NCBI RefSeq assembly: GCF_000711875.1
Contig: NZ_JONM01000027.1
Location: 1-48,459 of the forward strand
Source of the DNA: Andreprevotia chitinilytica DSM 18519
Lineage (GTDB): Bacteria > Pseudomonadota > Gammaproteobacteria > Burkholderiales > Chitinibacteraceae
Length of the DNA stretch: 48,459 bases
Direction: 5' to 3'
The position numbers were made by a program, and so were the translations under genes. Of the stretch, positions 36,319 through 44,776 are shown in pieces; position 1 is the first letter of the stretch, and each line of letters opens with the position of its first letter. The notes under the pieces were generated by a model, which worked only from the letters and a program-made list of their open reading frames with translations, did no database searches and had not been told where the DNA came from.

Positions 36319-36781
36319 TATCACTGCAGCAAAGAAAAGAGTCTTCGACTTTGTTGATTCATTTCATGCTGCCATTGCAGCACAAAATATCCAACAAATT
36401 GAGCAGGTGACGGGCGCGCTCATTTTGAATAAGAGAAATAAATATTGGCGCAACTTTGTGTTTGAAGTGATACGGCTGCCGGGGAGCGTTACGATCTCTC
36501 CAGGCCGCATTGCCAGCAACGGAAACAGGATAGAAATATTTGGGTACTTCAATATCTCCGGGGTGTGCATTACTCGTGAAGAAGTTTGGCTGCGGTATGG
36601 AAGACTACCTGTGATAGAAACTCCTCGCCCGAATGCTCCTGACTCTGAAATTGTCTATGTTGCTTCATTTGAGACAAGCAAGCTGACCTTTGGCTTCGCT
36701 CAACAAAGTCCTAATTGTTTGGGCTCTGTAGGAGCAGCAATCCTCAACCCACCCCCATACCCATTCGGCAAACCAGATTAA
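36296..36781 (+). CDS. Putative immunity protein for the upstream toxin
   Basis: The 161-residue protein starts at the ATG at 36296, inside the toxin gene, with GGAG nine bases upstream. It begins MTDAVDIDITAAKKRVFDFVDSFHAAI, an amphipathic helix, followed by mixed strands (VIRLPGSVTISPGRI, IEIFGYFNISGVCITREEVWLRYG). It has no signal peptide or membrane span. It is AT-richer than the surrounding genes and matches no family I recognise. The immunity role is inferred only from position, overlap, size and shared composition with the toxin. A longer frame from 36056 runs through the toxin gene and is not the start. Confidence 0.6.
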   Translation: MTDAVDIDITAAKKRVFDFVDSFHAAIAAQNIQQIEQVTGALILNKRNKYWRNFVFEVIRLPGSVTISPGRIASNGNRIEIFGYFNISGVCITREEVWLRYGRLPVIETPRPNAPDSEIVYVASFETSKLTFGFAQQSPNCLGSVGAAILNPPPYPFGKPD

Positions 36782-36849
36782 ACAAGGCCCGATCCTACGG
36801 GCGTCTTTCCGCCTACAGCGCCTCCCCACCCGCCCAACGGCAGTTTTCC

Positions 36850-36865
36850 TGTACTTCCGTACAAT
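36850..36865 (+). promoter_or_regulatory. Candidate promoter/operator before the adhesin
   Basis: TGTAC-ttcc-GTACA (36850-36863) is a small perfect palindrome overlapping a TACAAT -10-like box (36860-36865), 63 bases before the adhesin ATG. No good -35 is seen. A repressor or activator site here would be a natural control point. Confidence 0.35.
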
Positions 36866-36927
36866 ATTTTCCGCCATGTCACACGCATAAGCTGGAAGCG
36901 TCCCTATCTGCCTGTGCGGAGTTCATC

Positions 36928-39900
36928 ATGGCCACCCCAGCTGCTCAAGCCACTCTGGTTCGCCTTAACGGTCACGTGTTCATCCGCGATGCAGCGGGCC
37001 ATGTCACCGAACTCAAGCCGGGCGATGTCATTCATCAGGATCAGGTGCTGGTGACCGATCCGGGCAGCGATGCCGCGTTGTTGATGCCCAACGGCACAAC
37101 GCAGGACATCGGGCCCGATCGCTCGGTGTTGCTGGATGCCCAATTCCTGGGGATGACGCCGGTCGATACGGTCGATGCGGCGCTCAAGTCGCTGGATCAA
37201 AGTGCTGCCGCGCAGGTGTCGCAGATCATTGCGCAAGGCGGTGACCTGTCTACGCAACTGGAATCCGCGGCGGCCGGTTTGGGCGGGGGCGGGGCGGATG
37301 CTGGCGCGAACAGCGGCCACACCTTCATACAACTGACCCGGATTGATGAAAGCGCCGGCGGGGTATCGTTCGACTTTAACGGTGGGGCAGGCCCATCGGC
37401 CAATGGTCTGGCGCTGAACACCGTCACCGGGCAGCCGAATCAGGCACCCACGGCCGTGAACGACAATGCGGTGCCCGATGCCGAGGGCGATAAGCTGACC
37501 ACGCCGGAAGACACGCCGCTGAGCATCGCGCCGATTGTCTTGCTGGCCAACGACTCTGATCCGGATGGCGACACGCTGACCATCGTCAGCGTGCAAGGCG
37601 CAACGCACGGCACGGTGGCGCTCGATACCACTGGCCACGTGATCTTTACGCCGGACGCCAACTTCAACGGCGCGGCCAGCTTTACCTACACCATCAGCGA
37701 CGGCCACGGCAACACGTCGACCGCGACGGTCGATCTCATCGTCACGCCGGTCAATGACGTGGCCACCGTGACCAATGATGCGGGTGTGGTCAAGGAAGAT
37801 ACGCCGGCACAAACCGTTGCCAGCGGTCATGTGGTCGTGACCGATGCGGACGTCGGCCAGGCGGTAGCCATTCCCAATACCGTCACCAATGACTACGGCA
37901 CCTTCCATGTCGATGCCAATGGCGATTGGACTTTCACCATCAACAACGCCAGCCCGATCGTGCAAGCCCTCGCGGCGGGCGATAGCGTGCCGCTCACCTT
38001 CGATGTGACCAGTGTCGATGGCACCGGTCACGGTACGGTCAGCATCACGGTGCTGGGCACCAATGACATTGCCACGGTGACCAATGATGCTGGCGTCGTG
38101 AAGGAAGACACGCCGACGGAAGCCGTTGCCAGTGGTCACGTCATCGTGACCGACGTCGATCATGATCAGGCTGCGCTGATTCCGACCACGGTCACCAACG
38201 ACTACGGTACCTTCACCGCCCATGCCGATGGCACCTGGAGCTTCACCATCAACAACGGCAGCCCGGTGGTGCAGGCACTGGCCGAGGGCGACAGCGTGCC
38301 GCTCAGCTTTGATGTGACCAGTGTCGATGGCACCGGCCACGGCACGGTCAGCATCACGGTGCTGGGTACGAACGACATCGCCGTCGTCGGCCAAGGTGCA
38401 GACGACGTGGGTTCCGGTGTGGTCAAGGAAGACACGCCGGCCGAAACCGTTGCCAGCGGCCATCTGACTGTTACCGATGTCGATCACGGCCAAGCCGCGC
38501 TGATCCCGACCACGGTCACCAACGATTACGGCACCTTCACTGCCCATGCGGATGGCAGCTGGAGCTTCACCATCAACAACGCCAGCCCGCTGGTGCAACA
38601 GCTGGGTGCGGATGAAAGCACCAGCTTCAGCTTCCCGGTGACGAGCGTCGATGGCACTGGTCATGGCACGGTATCGATCACCGTACTCGGCACCAACGAT
38701 GTGCCGGTGATCAGTGGCGAACACATCGGTGCGGTCACGGAAGATAACGGCGCGCCGGATGCGGACGATTTCCAACCTACCCTCTTCGAAGGCGAAGGCC
38801 CGTTCCTGCCACCGCCAACGCCGGCTCCCATCACGGTGTCCGGCCAGCTTACTGAAACGGATGTCGATATCCACGACACGCATAGCTGGAGCGTGGTCGG
38901 CCCGGATCATGCCACCTATGGCAGCTTTAGCGTCGATGACACCGGCAAGTGGACGTTCGTGCTGGACAACAACGCAGCACAAGCGCTTGCGCAGGATGAG
39001 AAAGCCACCGAGACGTTCACGGTGCAAGTCGATGACCATCACGGCGGCATCGCCACGCAAGACGTCACCATCACCATCACCGGCGTGAACGATATCGCCG
39101 TGGTCGGCCACGGCAAGGACGATGTGGGATTTGGTGTGGTCAAGGAAGATACGCCGGATCAAAGCGTGGCGAATGGTCACCTGACCGTGACTGATCCTGA
39201 CCACGGCCAATCGCTGCTGGTGCCGCAATCGGTCACCAACGACTACGGGACGTTCCACGCTGATGCCAATGGCGACTGGAGCTTCACCATCAACAACGAC
39301 AGCTCGCTGGTGCAACAGCTGGGTGCGGACGAAAGCACCAGTTTCAGCTTCCCGGTCACCAGTGTCGACGGCACCGGTCATGGCTTCGTCACTGTTACCG
39401 TACTAGGCACCAACGATGTACCGGTGATCAGCGGCGAACACACTGGCGCGGTGACGGAAGATAACGGCGCGCCGGATGCGGACGATTTCAAACCTACCCT
39501 TTTCGAAGGCGAAGGTGAAGGCCAGTTCGTGCCACCGCCAACGCCGGCTCCCATCACGGTGTCCGGCCAGCTCACCGAAACGGATGTCGACATCCACGAC
39601 ACACATAGCTGGAGCGTGGTCGGACCGGATCACGCCACCTATGGCAGCTTCAGTGTCGACGACACCGGCAAGTGGACTTTCCTGCTGGATAACAACGCCG
39701 CGCAGGCGCTTGCGCAGGATGAAAAAGCCACCGAGACCTTCACCGTGCAGGTCGACGACCATCACGGCGGCATCGCCACGCAGGACGTCACCATCACCAT
39801 CACTGGCGTGAACGATATCGCCGTGGTCGGCCAAGGTTCGGAAGACGTGGGTTCTGGTGTGGTCAAGGAAGATACGCCGGAGCAAAGCGTGGCGAACGGT

Positions 39901-42900
39901 CACTTGACCGTGACGGACCTCGACCACGGGCAGTCTGCGCTGACGCCGACCACGGTCACCAACGACTACGGGACGTTCCATGCCGATGCCAATGGCGACT
40001 GGAGCTTCACCATCAACAACGACAGCTCGCTGGTGCAACAGCTGGGTGCGGACGAAAGCACCAGCTTCAGCTTCCCGGTCACCAGTGTCGATGGCACCGG
40101 TCATGGCTCGGTCGAGATCACCGTGTTGGGTACCAACGATGTGCCGGTGATCAGCGGTGAACACACTGGCGCGGTCACGGAAGATAACGGCGCGCCGGAT
40201 GCGGACGATTTCCAACCCACCCTTTTCGAAGGCGAAGGCCAATTCCTGCCACCGCCAACGCCAGCCCCCATCACGGTGTCCGGCCAGCTCACCGAAACGG
40301 ATGTCGATATCCACGACACGCATAGCTGGAGCGTGGTCGGACCGGATCACGCCACCTATGGCAGCTTCAGTGTCGACGACACCGGCAAGTGGACTTTCCT
40401 GCTGGATAACAACGCCGCGCAGGCGCTTGCGCAGGATGAAAAAGCCACCGAGACCTTCACCGTGCAGGTCGACGACCATCACGGCGGTATCGCCACCCAA
40501 GACGTCAGCATCACCATCACCGGCGTGAACGATATCGCGGTGGTCGGCCAGGGCTCGGAAGACGTGGGTTCTGGCGTGGTCAAGGAAGACACGCCGGATC
40601 AAAGCGTGGCGAACGGTCACCTGACCGTGACGGACCTCGACCACGGCCAATCGCTGCTGGTGCCGCAAACGGTCACCAATGACTACGGCACCTTCCATGC
40701 CGACGCCAATGGCGACTGGACTTTCACCATCAACAACGACAGCCCGCAGGTGCAGGCGCTGGCTGAAAACGACAGCGCATCGCTGCATTTCGATGTGACC
40801 AGCGTCGATGGCACCGGCCACAGCACCGTCGACATCACGGTGCTGGGCACCAGCGATGTCAGCACGGTGAGCGATGACTCCGGCGTGGTCACGGAAGATA
40901 CGCCGGCTGAAACCGTCGCTACGGGTCAAGTCTTCGTGACCGACGACGAGCACGCCGAATTGGCGCTGACGCCGACCACGGTCACCAACGACTATGGCAC
41001 CTTCACCGCCAATGCGGACGGTACGTGGAGCTTCACCCTCAACAACGACAGCCCGCAGGTGCAAGCGCTGACTTCGGAAGATAGTGTGGCGCTTAACTTC
41101 GACGTCACCAGCGTCGATGGCACCGGTCACGGCACGGTATCGATCACCGTGCAGGGCATCAGCGATGTCAGCGCGGTGAGTAACGACTCCGGCGTGGTCA
41201 CGGAAGATACGCCGGCTGAAACCGTTGCCACCGGCCACGTGGTCGTAACCGACGACGAGCAGGCCGAATCGGCGCTGACGCCGACCACGGTCACCAACGA
41301 TTACGGCACCTTCACCGCCAATGCCGACGGCACGTGGAGCTTCACCCTCAACAATGACAGCGCGGTGGTGCAAGCGCTGACCTCGGAAGATAGCGTGGCG
41401 CTCAACTTCGACGTCACCAGCGTCGATGGCACCGGCCACGGCACGGTATCGATCACCGTGCAGGGCAGCAGCGATGTCAGCACGGTGAGCAGCGATTCCG
41501 GCGTGGTCAGGGAAGACAGCAGCAATGGTGATAAAGAAGGCGGCGACGACGAAGGTAAGGACGGCAGCGATGAGGGCGACAAAGACGGCAATTCGGAAGG
41601 TGACAAGGGTGGGGCTGACGATGACAACGTCGGCTCATCGGCCGGATTGGTCGCCACCGGTCATGTGACCGTGACCGACGACGAACACGCCGAAGCTGCG
41701 CTGACCCCCACCACGGTGACGAATGAGTACGGCACCTTTGTCGCCAACGCGGATGGCACGTGGCGCTTCACCCTCAACGACAGTAGCCCGACGGTCGAAG
41801 CCTTGGGCACCGGCGCCAGCGTGTTGTTGCACTTCGCGGTCACGAGTGTCGATGGCTCCGGGCACGGGGTGGTCGATATCACGGTGCTGGGGACGAGCGA
41901 TGCGCCGGTGGTGCAGGCGGAAAGCAACGTCACCCTCTCCGAGGAAGCATTGCCGCATGGCAATCCGGATACGCCAGCGGATGCGACCGACGTTGCCGTC
42001 ATGTCCGGCCACTTTGCGATTACGGATGTGGATTCGACCACCTTCAGCCTCAAGTTCGCCGCGCCGAGCAGTGCACTGACTTCAGGCGGCGAGGCCATTG
42101 TCTGGTCGGGCGCGGGCACCGGTGTATTGATCGGTACGGCGCACGGTCAGGAAGTCATCCACATTGCGCAAACCGATACCCACGGTGGTTATCAAGTAAC
42201 GCTGGGAGGACCGATCGACCAGCCGGCAGGCACGGAAGTCACGACGAGCTTTGCCGTCGGCGTCACGGTGGACGATGGCATGAATAACCCCACCGCCACG
42301 TCCACGCTCACGGTCAACGTCGAGGACGATGCGCCGGTTGCCATGATCACCAACGGCCTGGTGCAGAACACCGCCGATACCGTGCTGGCTGGCACGCTCG
42401 CCAGCATCGGCGCGGACAACATCGGCGCACACGTGACCTTGAGCGGTACGCCGCCCACCGGGTTGACGTCGGAAGGCGATGCAGTGACGTACAGCTTGTC
42501 CGCCGACCATAGCGTGCTGACCGCCAAGGCGGGTGAGGACACGGTATTCACCTTGTCCGCGCTCGCGGATGGCACCTACCTGTTTGATCAATCCAGATTG
42601 CTCGATCTCTCGGTCGTCAGTTCTGGCCTGCAAGCCGATGTGCACGCCGGTGGCCCTGAACCGGCTTACTACGTGTATCTCGATGGCTCGTTCGGTTCGG
42701 TGGAAAGCGCCAAGGATTGGGTCGTGAAGATCACCGGCTCGGACGAGATCAACCCGAGCGCACAAGGCATCGGGGTAGGCAACAACCTGTTCCAGACCGG
42801 TGAAACGATGCACCTGAAGTTCGATGCCACGGGTGCGAGCACGGTGGGCCACGGCATTCCGGACCTCATGTACGCGGCCAAGATCGGCGTAGCCGACGTC

Positions 42901-43677
42901 GGCGAACACAGCGACTGGACGGTGACCTGGACGGCGCATTTCACCGATGGCTCCGCTACATCCGGCACGGTAACGGCAGCGAGTCTCGACCACGGCACGT
43001 TCAAGATCACCTCGCCAACCGGCCTATTCCTCGATCACGTCGATCTGAGCGCCGGGGCGGACACATCGGTGCGGATCAACTCGTTGACCACCTACTTGTA
43101 TGACGACGCGCACGCCAGGGATCTGCCGTTCGCCTTCACCGCGCATGACGGTGATGGTGATTCGACCACGGGCGTGTTCCATATCACCGAGCAGAACGCG
43201 GGCCTGTTGGTGGGCGATTCGACCCATACCGCGCTGGCAGGCGGAGGCCACGACACGCTGATCGGCAGCGCGGCCAACGACATCCTGATCGGCGGCGAAG
43301 GCGATGAAACCTTGACGGGCGGATTGGGCGCGAACGTCTTCAAATGGCTGCCGGATGACCACACCTCGGTCACCCCACCCAAGGATACCGTGACCGATTT
43401 CCATAGCAGCCAGCACGATGCGCTCGACCTGCGCGATCTGCTGACCGGCGTCAACTGGGCCAACACCAACCATGAAGCCTTGGCCACGGTGCTGGATAAC
43501 TACCTGCATCTGACCGAAAACGGTGCCGGCACAACCGTCACGGTCAAGGCTGGCGGCACGTCGGTTACGCAGGTGATCGTGCTGCAAGGCGTGGCCGACC
43601 TGATCGACACCGGGCACGACACATCGCATGCAGCGATCAAGTACATGCTCGATAACGACTTGCTCAAGCACGGTTAA
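36928..43677 (+). CDS. Giant VCBS-repeat adhesin with retention module (LapA-like)
   Basis: This 2249-residue cell-surface adhesin is predicted to be secreted by a type I system and held in the outer membrane. I start at the ATG at 36928 (GGAG just upstream). Order: retention module (1-110) with the LapG-type site AAAG at 114-117; Gly-rich linker; a cadherin-like domain (about 170-278); 12 VCBS-type repeats (nine with YGTF, three with YGSF; about 278-1665), including a 3 x 720-bp tandem block; an acidic Gly/Lys/Asp insert (about 1530-1570); beta-rich domains; RTX nonapeptides (GGGHDTLIGS, NDILIGGEGDETLTGG, about 2104-2140); and the C-terminal secretion signal. Cleavage would be by LapG under c-di-GMP/LapD control, genes not seen here. 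The LapB/LapC genes at 29154-32682 are the probable exporters. Confidence 0.93.
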   Translation: MATPAAQATLVRLNGHVFIRDAAGHVTELKPGDVIHQDQVLVTDPGSDAALLMPNGTTQDIGPDRSVLLDAQFLGMTPVDTVDAALKSLDQSAAAQVSQIIAQGGDLSTQLESAAAGLGGGGADAGANSGHTFIQLTRIDESAGGVSFDFNGGAGPSANGLALNTVTGQPNQAPTAVNDNAVPDAEGDKLTTPEDTPLSIAPIVLLANDSDPDGDTLTIVSVQGATHGTVALDTTGHVIFTPDANFNGAASFTYTISDGHGNTSTATVDLIVTPVNDVATVTNDAGVVKEDTPAQTVASGHVVVTDADVGQAVAIPNTVTNDYGTFHVDANGDWTFTINNASPIVQALAAGDSVPLTFDVTSVDGTGHGTVSITVLGTNDIATVTNDAGVVKEDTPTEAVASGHVIVTDVDHDQAALIPTTVTNDYGTFTAHADGTWSFTINNGSPVVQALAEGDSVPLSFDVTSVDGTGHGTVSITVLGTNDIAVVGQGADDVGSGVVKEDTPAETVASGHLTVTDVDHGQAALIPTTVTNDYGTFTAHADGSWSFTINNASPLVQQLGADESTSFSFPVTSVDGTGHGTVSITVLGTNDVPVISGEHIGAVTEDNGAPDADDFQPTLFEGEGPFLPPPTPAPITVSGQLTETDVDIHDTHSWSVVGPDHATYGSFSVDDTGKWTFVLDNNAAQALAQDEKATETFTVQVDDHHGGIATQDVTITITGVNDIAVVGHGKDDVGFGVVKEDTPDQSVANGHLTVTDPDHGQSLLVPQSVTNDYGTFHADANGDWSFTINNDSSLVQQLGADESTSFSFPVTSVDGTGHGFVTVTVLGTNDVPVISGEHTGAVTEDNGAPDADDFKPTLFEGEGEGQFVPPPTPAPITVSGQLTETDVDIHDTHSWSVVGPDHATYGSFSVDDTGKWTFLLDNNAAQALAQDEKATETFTVQVDDHHGGIATQDVTITITGVNDIAVVGQGSEDVGSGVVKEDTPEQSVANGHLTVTDLDHGQSALTPTTVTNDYGTFHADANGDWSFTINNDSSLVQQLGADESTSFSFPVTSVDGTGHGSVEITVLGTNDVPVISGEHTGAVTEDNGAPDADDFQPTLFEGEGQFLPPPTPAPITVSGQLTETDVDIHDTHSWSVVGPDHATYGSFSVDDTGKWTFLLDNNAAQALAQDEKATETFTVQVDDHHGGIATQDVSITITGVNDIAVVGQGSEDVGSGVVKEDTPDQSVANGHLTVTDLDHGQSLLVPQTVTNDYGTFHADANGDWTFTINNDSPQVQALAENDSASLHFDVTSVDGTGHSTVDITVLGTSDVSTVSDDSGVVTEDTPAETVATGQVFVTDDEHAELALTPTTVTNDYGTFTANADGTWSFTLNNDSPQVQALTSEDSVALNFDVTSVDGTGHGTVSITVQGISDVSAVSNDSGVVTEDTPAETVATGHVVVTDDEQAESALTPTTVTNDYGTFTANADGTWSFTLNNDSAVVQALTSEDSVALNFDVTSVDGTGHGTVSITVQGSSDVSTVSSDSGVVREDSSNGDKEGGDDEGKDGSDEGDKDGNSEGDKGGADDDNVGSSAGLVATGHVTVTDDEHAEAALTPTTVTNEYGTFVANADGTWRFTLNDSSPTVEALGTGASVLLHFAVTSVDGSGHGVVDITVLGTSDAPVVQAESNVTLSEEALPHGNPDTPADATDVAVMSGHFAITDVDSTTFSLKFAAPSSALTSGGEAIVWSGAGTGVLIGTAHGQEVIHIAQTDTHGGYQVTLGGPIDQPAGTEVTTSFAVGVTVDDGMNNPTATSTLTVNVEDDAPVAMITNGLVQNTADTVLAGTLASIGADNIGAHVTLSGTPPTGLTSEGDAVTYSLSADHSVLTAKAGEDTVFTLSALADGTYLFDQSRLLDLSVVSSGLQADVHAGGPEPAYYVYLDGSFGSVESAKDWVVKITGSDEINPSAQGIGVGNNLFQTGETMHLKFDATGASTVGHGIPDLMYAAKIGVADVGEHSDWTVTWTAHFTDGSATSGTVTAASLDHGTFKITSPTGLFLDHVDLSAGADTSVRINSLTTYLYDDAHARDLPFAFTAHDGDGDSTTGVFHITEQNAGLLVGDSTHTALAGGGHDTLIGSAANDILIGGEGDETLTGGLGANVFKWLPDDHTSVTPPKDTVTDFHSSQHDALDLRDLLTGVNWANTNHEALATVLDNYLHLTENGAGTTVTVKAGGTSVTQVIVLQGVADLIDTGHDTSHAAIKYMLDNDLLKHG
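38695..40851 (+). repeat. Three tandem ~720-bp repeats in the adhesin gene
   Basis: Units start at AACGATGTxCCGGTGATCAG: 38695-39411 (717 bp), 39412-40134 (723 bp) and 40135-40851 (717 bp). Each encodes one YGSF-type and one YGTF-type VCBS repeat plus the FEGEG/PPPTPAP linker. Unit 2 has an extra Gly-Glu pair. Identity is very high between units 2 and 3, pointing to recent duplication or conversion. Confidence 0.9.
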
Positions 43678-43696
43678 GGAAAGTGGGCGTGACGTT

Positions 43697-43726
43697 AAAC
43701 CGGCAGGCCTGACCTGCCGGTTTTTT
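43697..43726 (+). terminator. Terminator of the adhesin gene
   Basis: AAACCGGCAGG-cctga-CCTGCCGGTTTTTT: a perfect GC-rich stem with a six-T tail, 20 bases after the stop. Confidence 0.93.
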
Positions 43727-43886
43727 GTGGGCAGGACGACGTTCATGGTTCATGCAGCCCGGAGGGCTTGGCGACATTTGCTATTCCAATGGCATCGGCT
43801 ATCAACAATGAGTACCGCCAGCCGGGTACCGTTTATCGGGCTGGTGCGTCGCGATTTGTTTGCAACCCATCCTGAGGAGTCGCCAA

Positions 43887-44636
43887 TTGACCGCCCCTGT
43901 TTACCTTCCCGATCGCACTTTCGTCGTCACGCACGTCAATGGCAATTACCTGGTGCGCGGCAACGAGCCGTTGCTGGCGGATGAGAAGACCTTTGCCTAC
44001 GACGCGCTGAACACCCGGCTGCAAGCGCTGATTGGCGGAACATTCAATCTGACCCATTACAAGCTGATCGACATCCCGCTGATCGATGACAACCCCAACA
44101 GCGAGCGGGCACTGCTGGAGGCCGAGTTCAAGGCCTATGGCATCACCCCCACCCAATTCGATGCGACGTTCCCGTGGCCGCAAAGCTGGCCGCCGGCACT
44201 CGATCCCAAACTCAACCTGACCACGCAATACGGCACCAGCGTGTCCGGGCATCCGGGCGCCATCATCTGGTATCCAGTGCAAGGCTGTACCAGCATGTCG
44301 AACTGCGCGCTGGTGGAGCCGACCCAATTCAAGTTCACCCAGTTGGTCGTCCTGCTGCACACGCTGCTGCACGCCACCACCAAGACGGTGATCTATTACC
44401 ACTGCGAGCACGGCCATGACCGCACCAGCGCCCTGACCGCGGCCTACATGATGAAGTACATGGGCAAGAGCCTGAACGACGTGCTGACCGAGGGGCCACC
44501 CAACGGTGCCAAGGCGTTCAAGCACCATTGGGAGCCGACCTACAAGCAACTGGTGGAGTACTACTACGCCACCGTGATCAACCCGCCCGCACCATCCCCC
44601 ACGCCAACTCCCGCACCGTCTGCCGATCCGGCCTGA
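43887..44636 (+). CDS. Protein-tyrosine/dual-specificity-phosphatase-like protein
   Basis: The 249-residue protein starts at a TTG at 43887, preceded at good distance by GAGGAG (43874-43879); a TTG at 43860 is the only in-frame alternative. The phosphatase P-loop is plain: YYHCEHGHDRTSAL, giving HC-X5-R-T with C173 and R179, so the catalytic residues are intact. The N-terminal part (FVVTHVNGNYLVRGNEPLLADEKTF, then YKLIDIPLIDD) resembles the substrate-recognition half of atypical dual-specificity phosphatases. The C-terminus is a Pro/Thr/Ala tail of about 25 residues. No signal peptide is seen. Its substrate is unknown; the position between the adhesin and a glucanase suggests a surface or exopolysaccharide link, which is only inference. 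Confidence 0.78.
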   Translation: MTAPVYLPDRTFVVTHVNGNYLVRGNEPLLADEKTFAYDALNTRLQALIGGTFNLTHYKLIDIPLIDDNPNSERALLEAEFKAYGITPTQFDATFPWPQSWPPALDPKLNLTTQYGTSVSGHPGAIIWYPVQGCTSMSNCALVEPTQFKFTQLVVLLHTLLHATTKTVIYYHCEHGHDRTSALTAAYMMKYMGKSLNDVLTEGPPNGAKAFKHHWEPTYKQLVEYYYATVINPPAPSPTPTPAPSADPA

Positions 44637-44776
44637 GTGGCTTAACCCCTTATGAACCAAGGGCTCATCGGGCGCTTGCCTTGGTCGAGCGCCTGATGCC
44701 GGGTGATCCATAGCCCGAGCCACGACACCCCCGCGGCAGCGCAACGCCACCGTGGAATCAACAACGAGGAAGAACA

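Noticed and set aside
36056-36781. Longer 241-residue version of the immunity-like protein
   Set aside because: The extra 80 codons lie within the toxin gene in another frame; the ATG at 36296 has its own GGAG site.
36904-39381. 825-codon open frame antisense to the adhesin gene
   Set aside because: It mirrors the VCBS repeats in a GC-rich gene; its protein is Arg/His/Asp-rich without domains. The sense frame has clear domains and a ribosome site.
38695-40851. Regular repeats considered as CRISPR or intergenic satellite
   Set aside because: Units are 720 bp, in frame and code for VCBS domains; there are no spacers.
39403-41439. 678-codon antisense frame over the adhesin repeats
   Set aside because: Same cause: repeated, stop-free complement of VCBS units.
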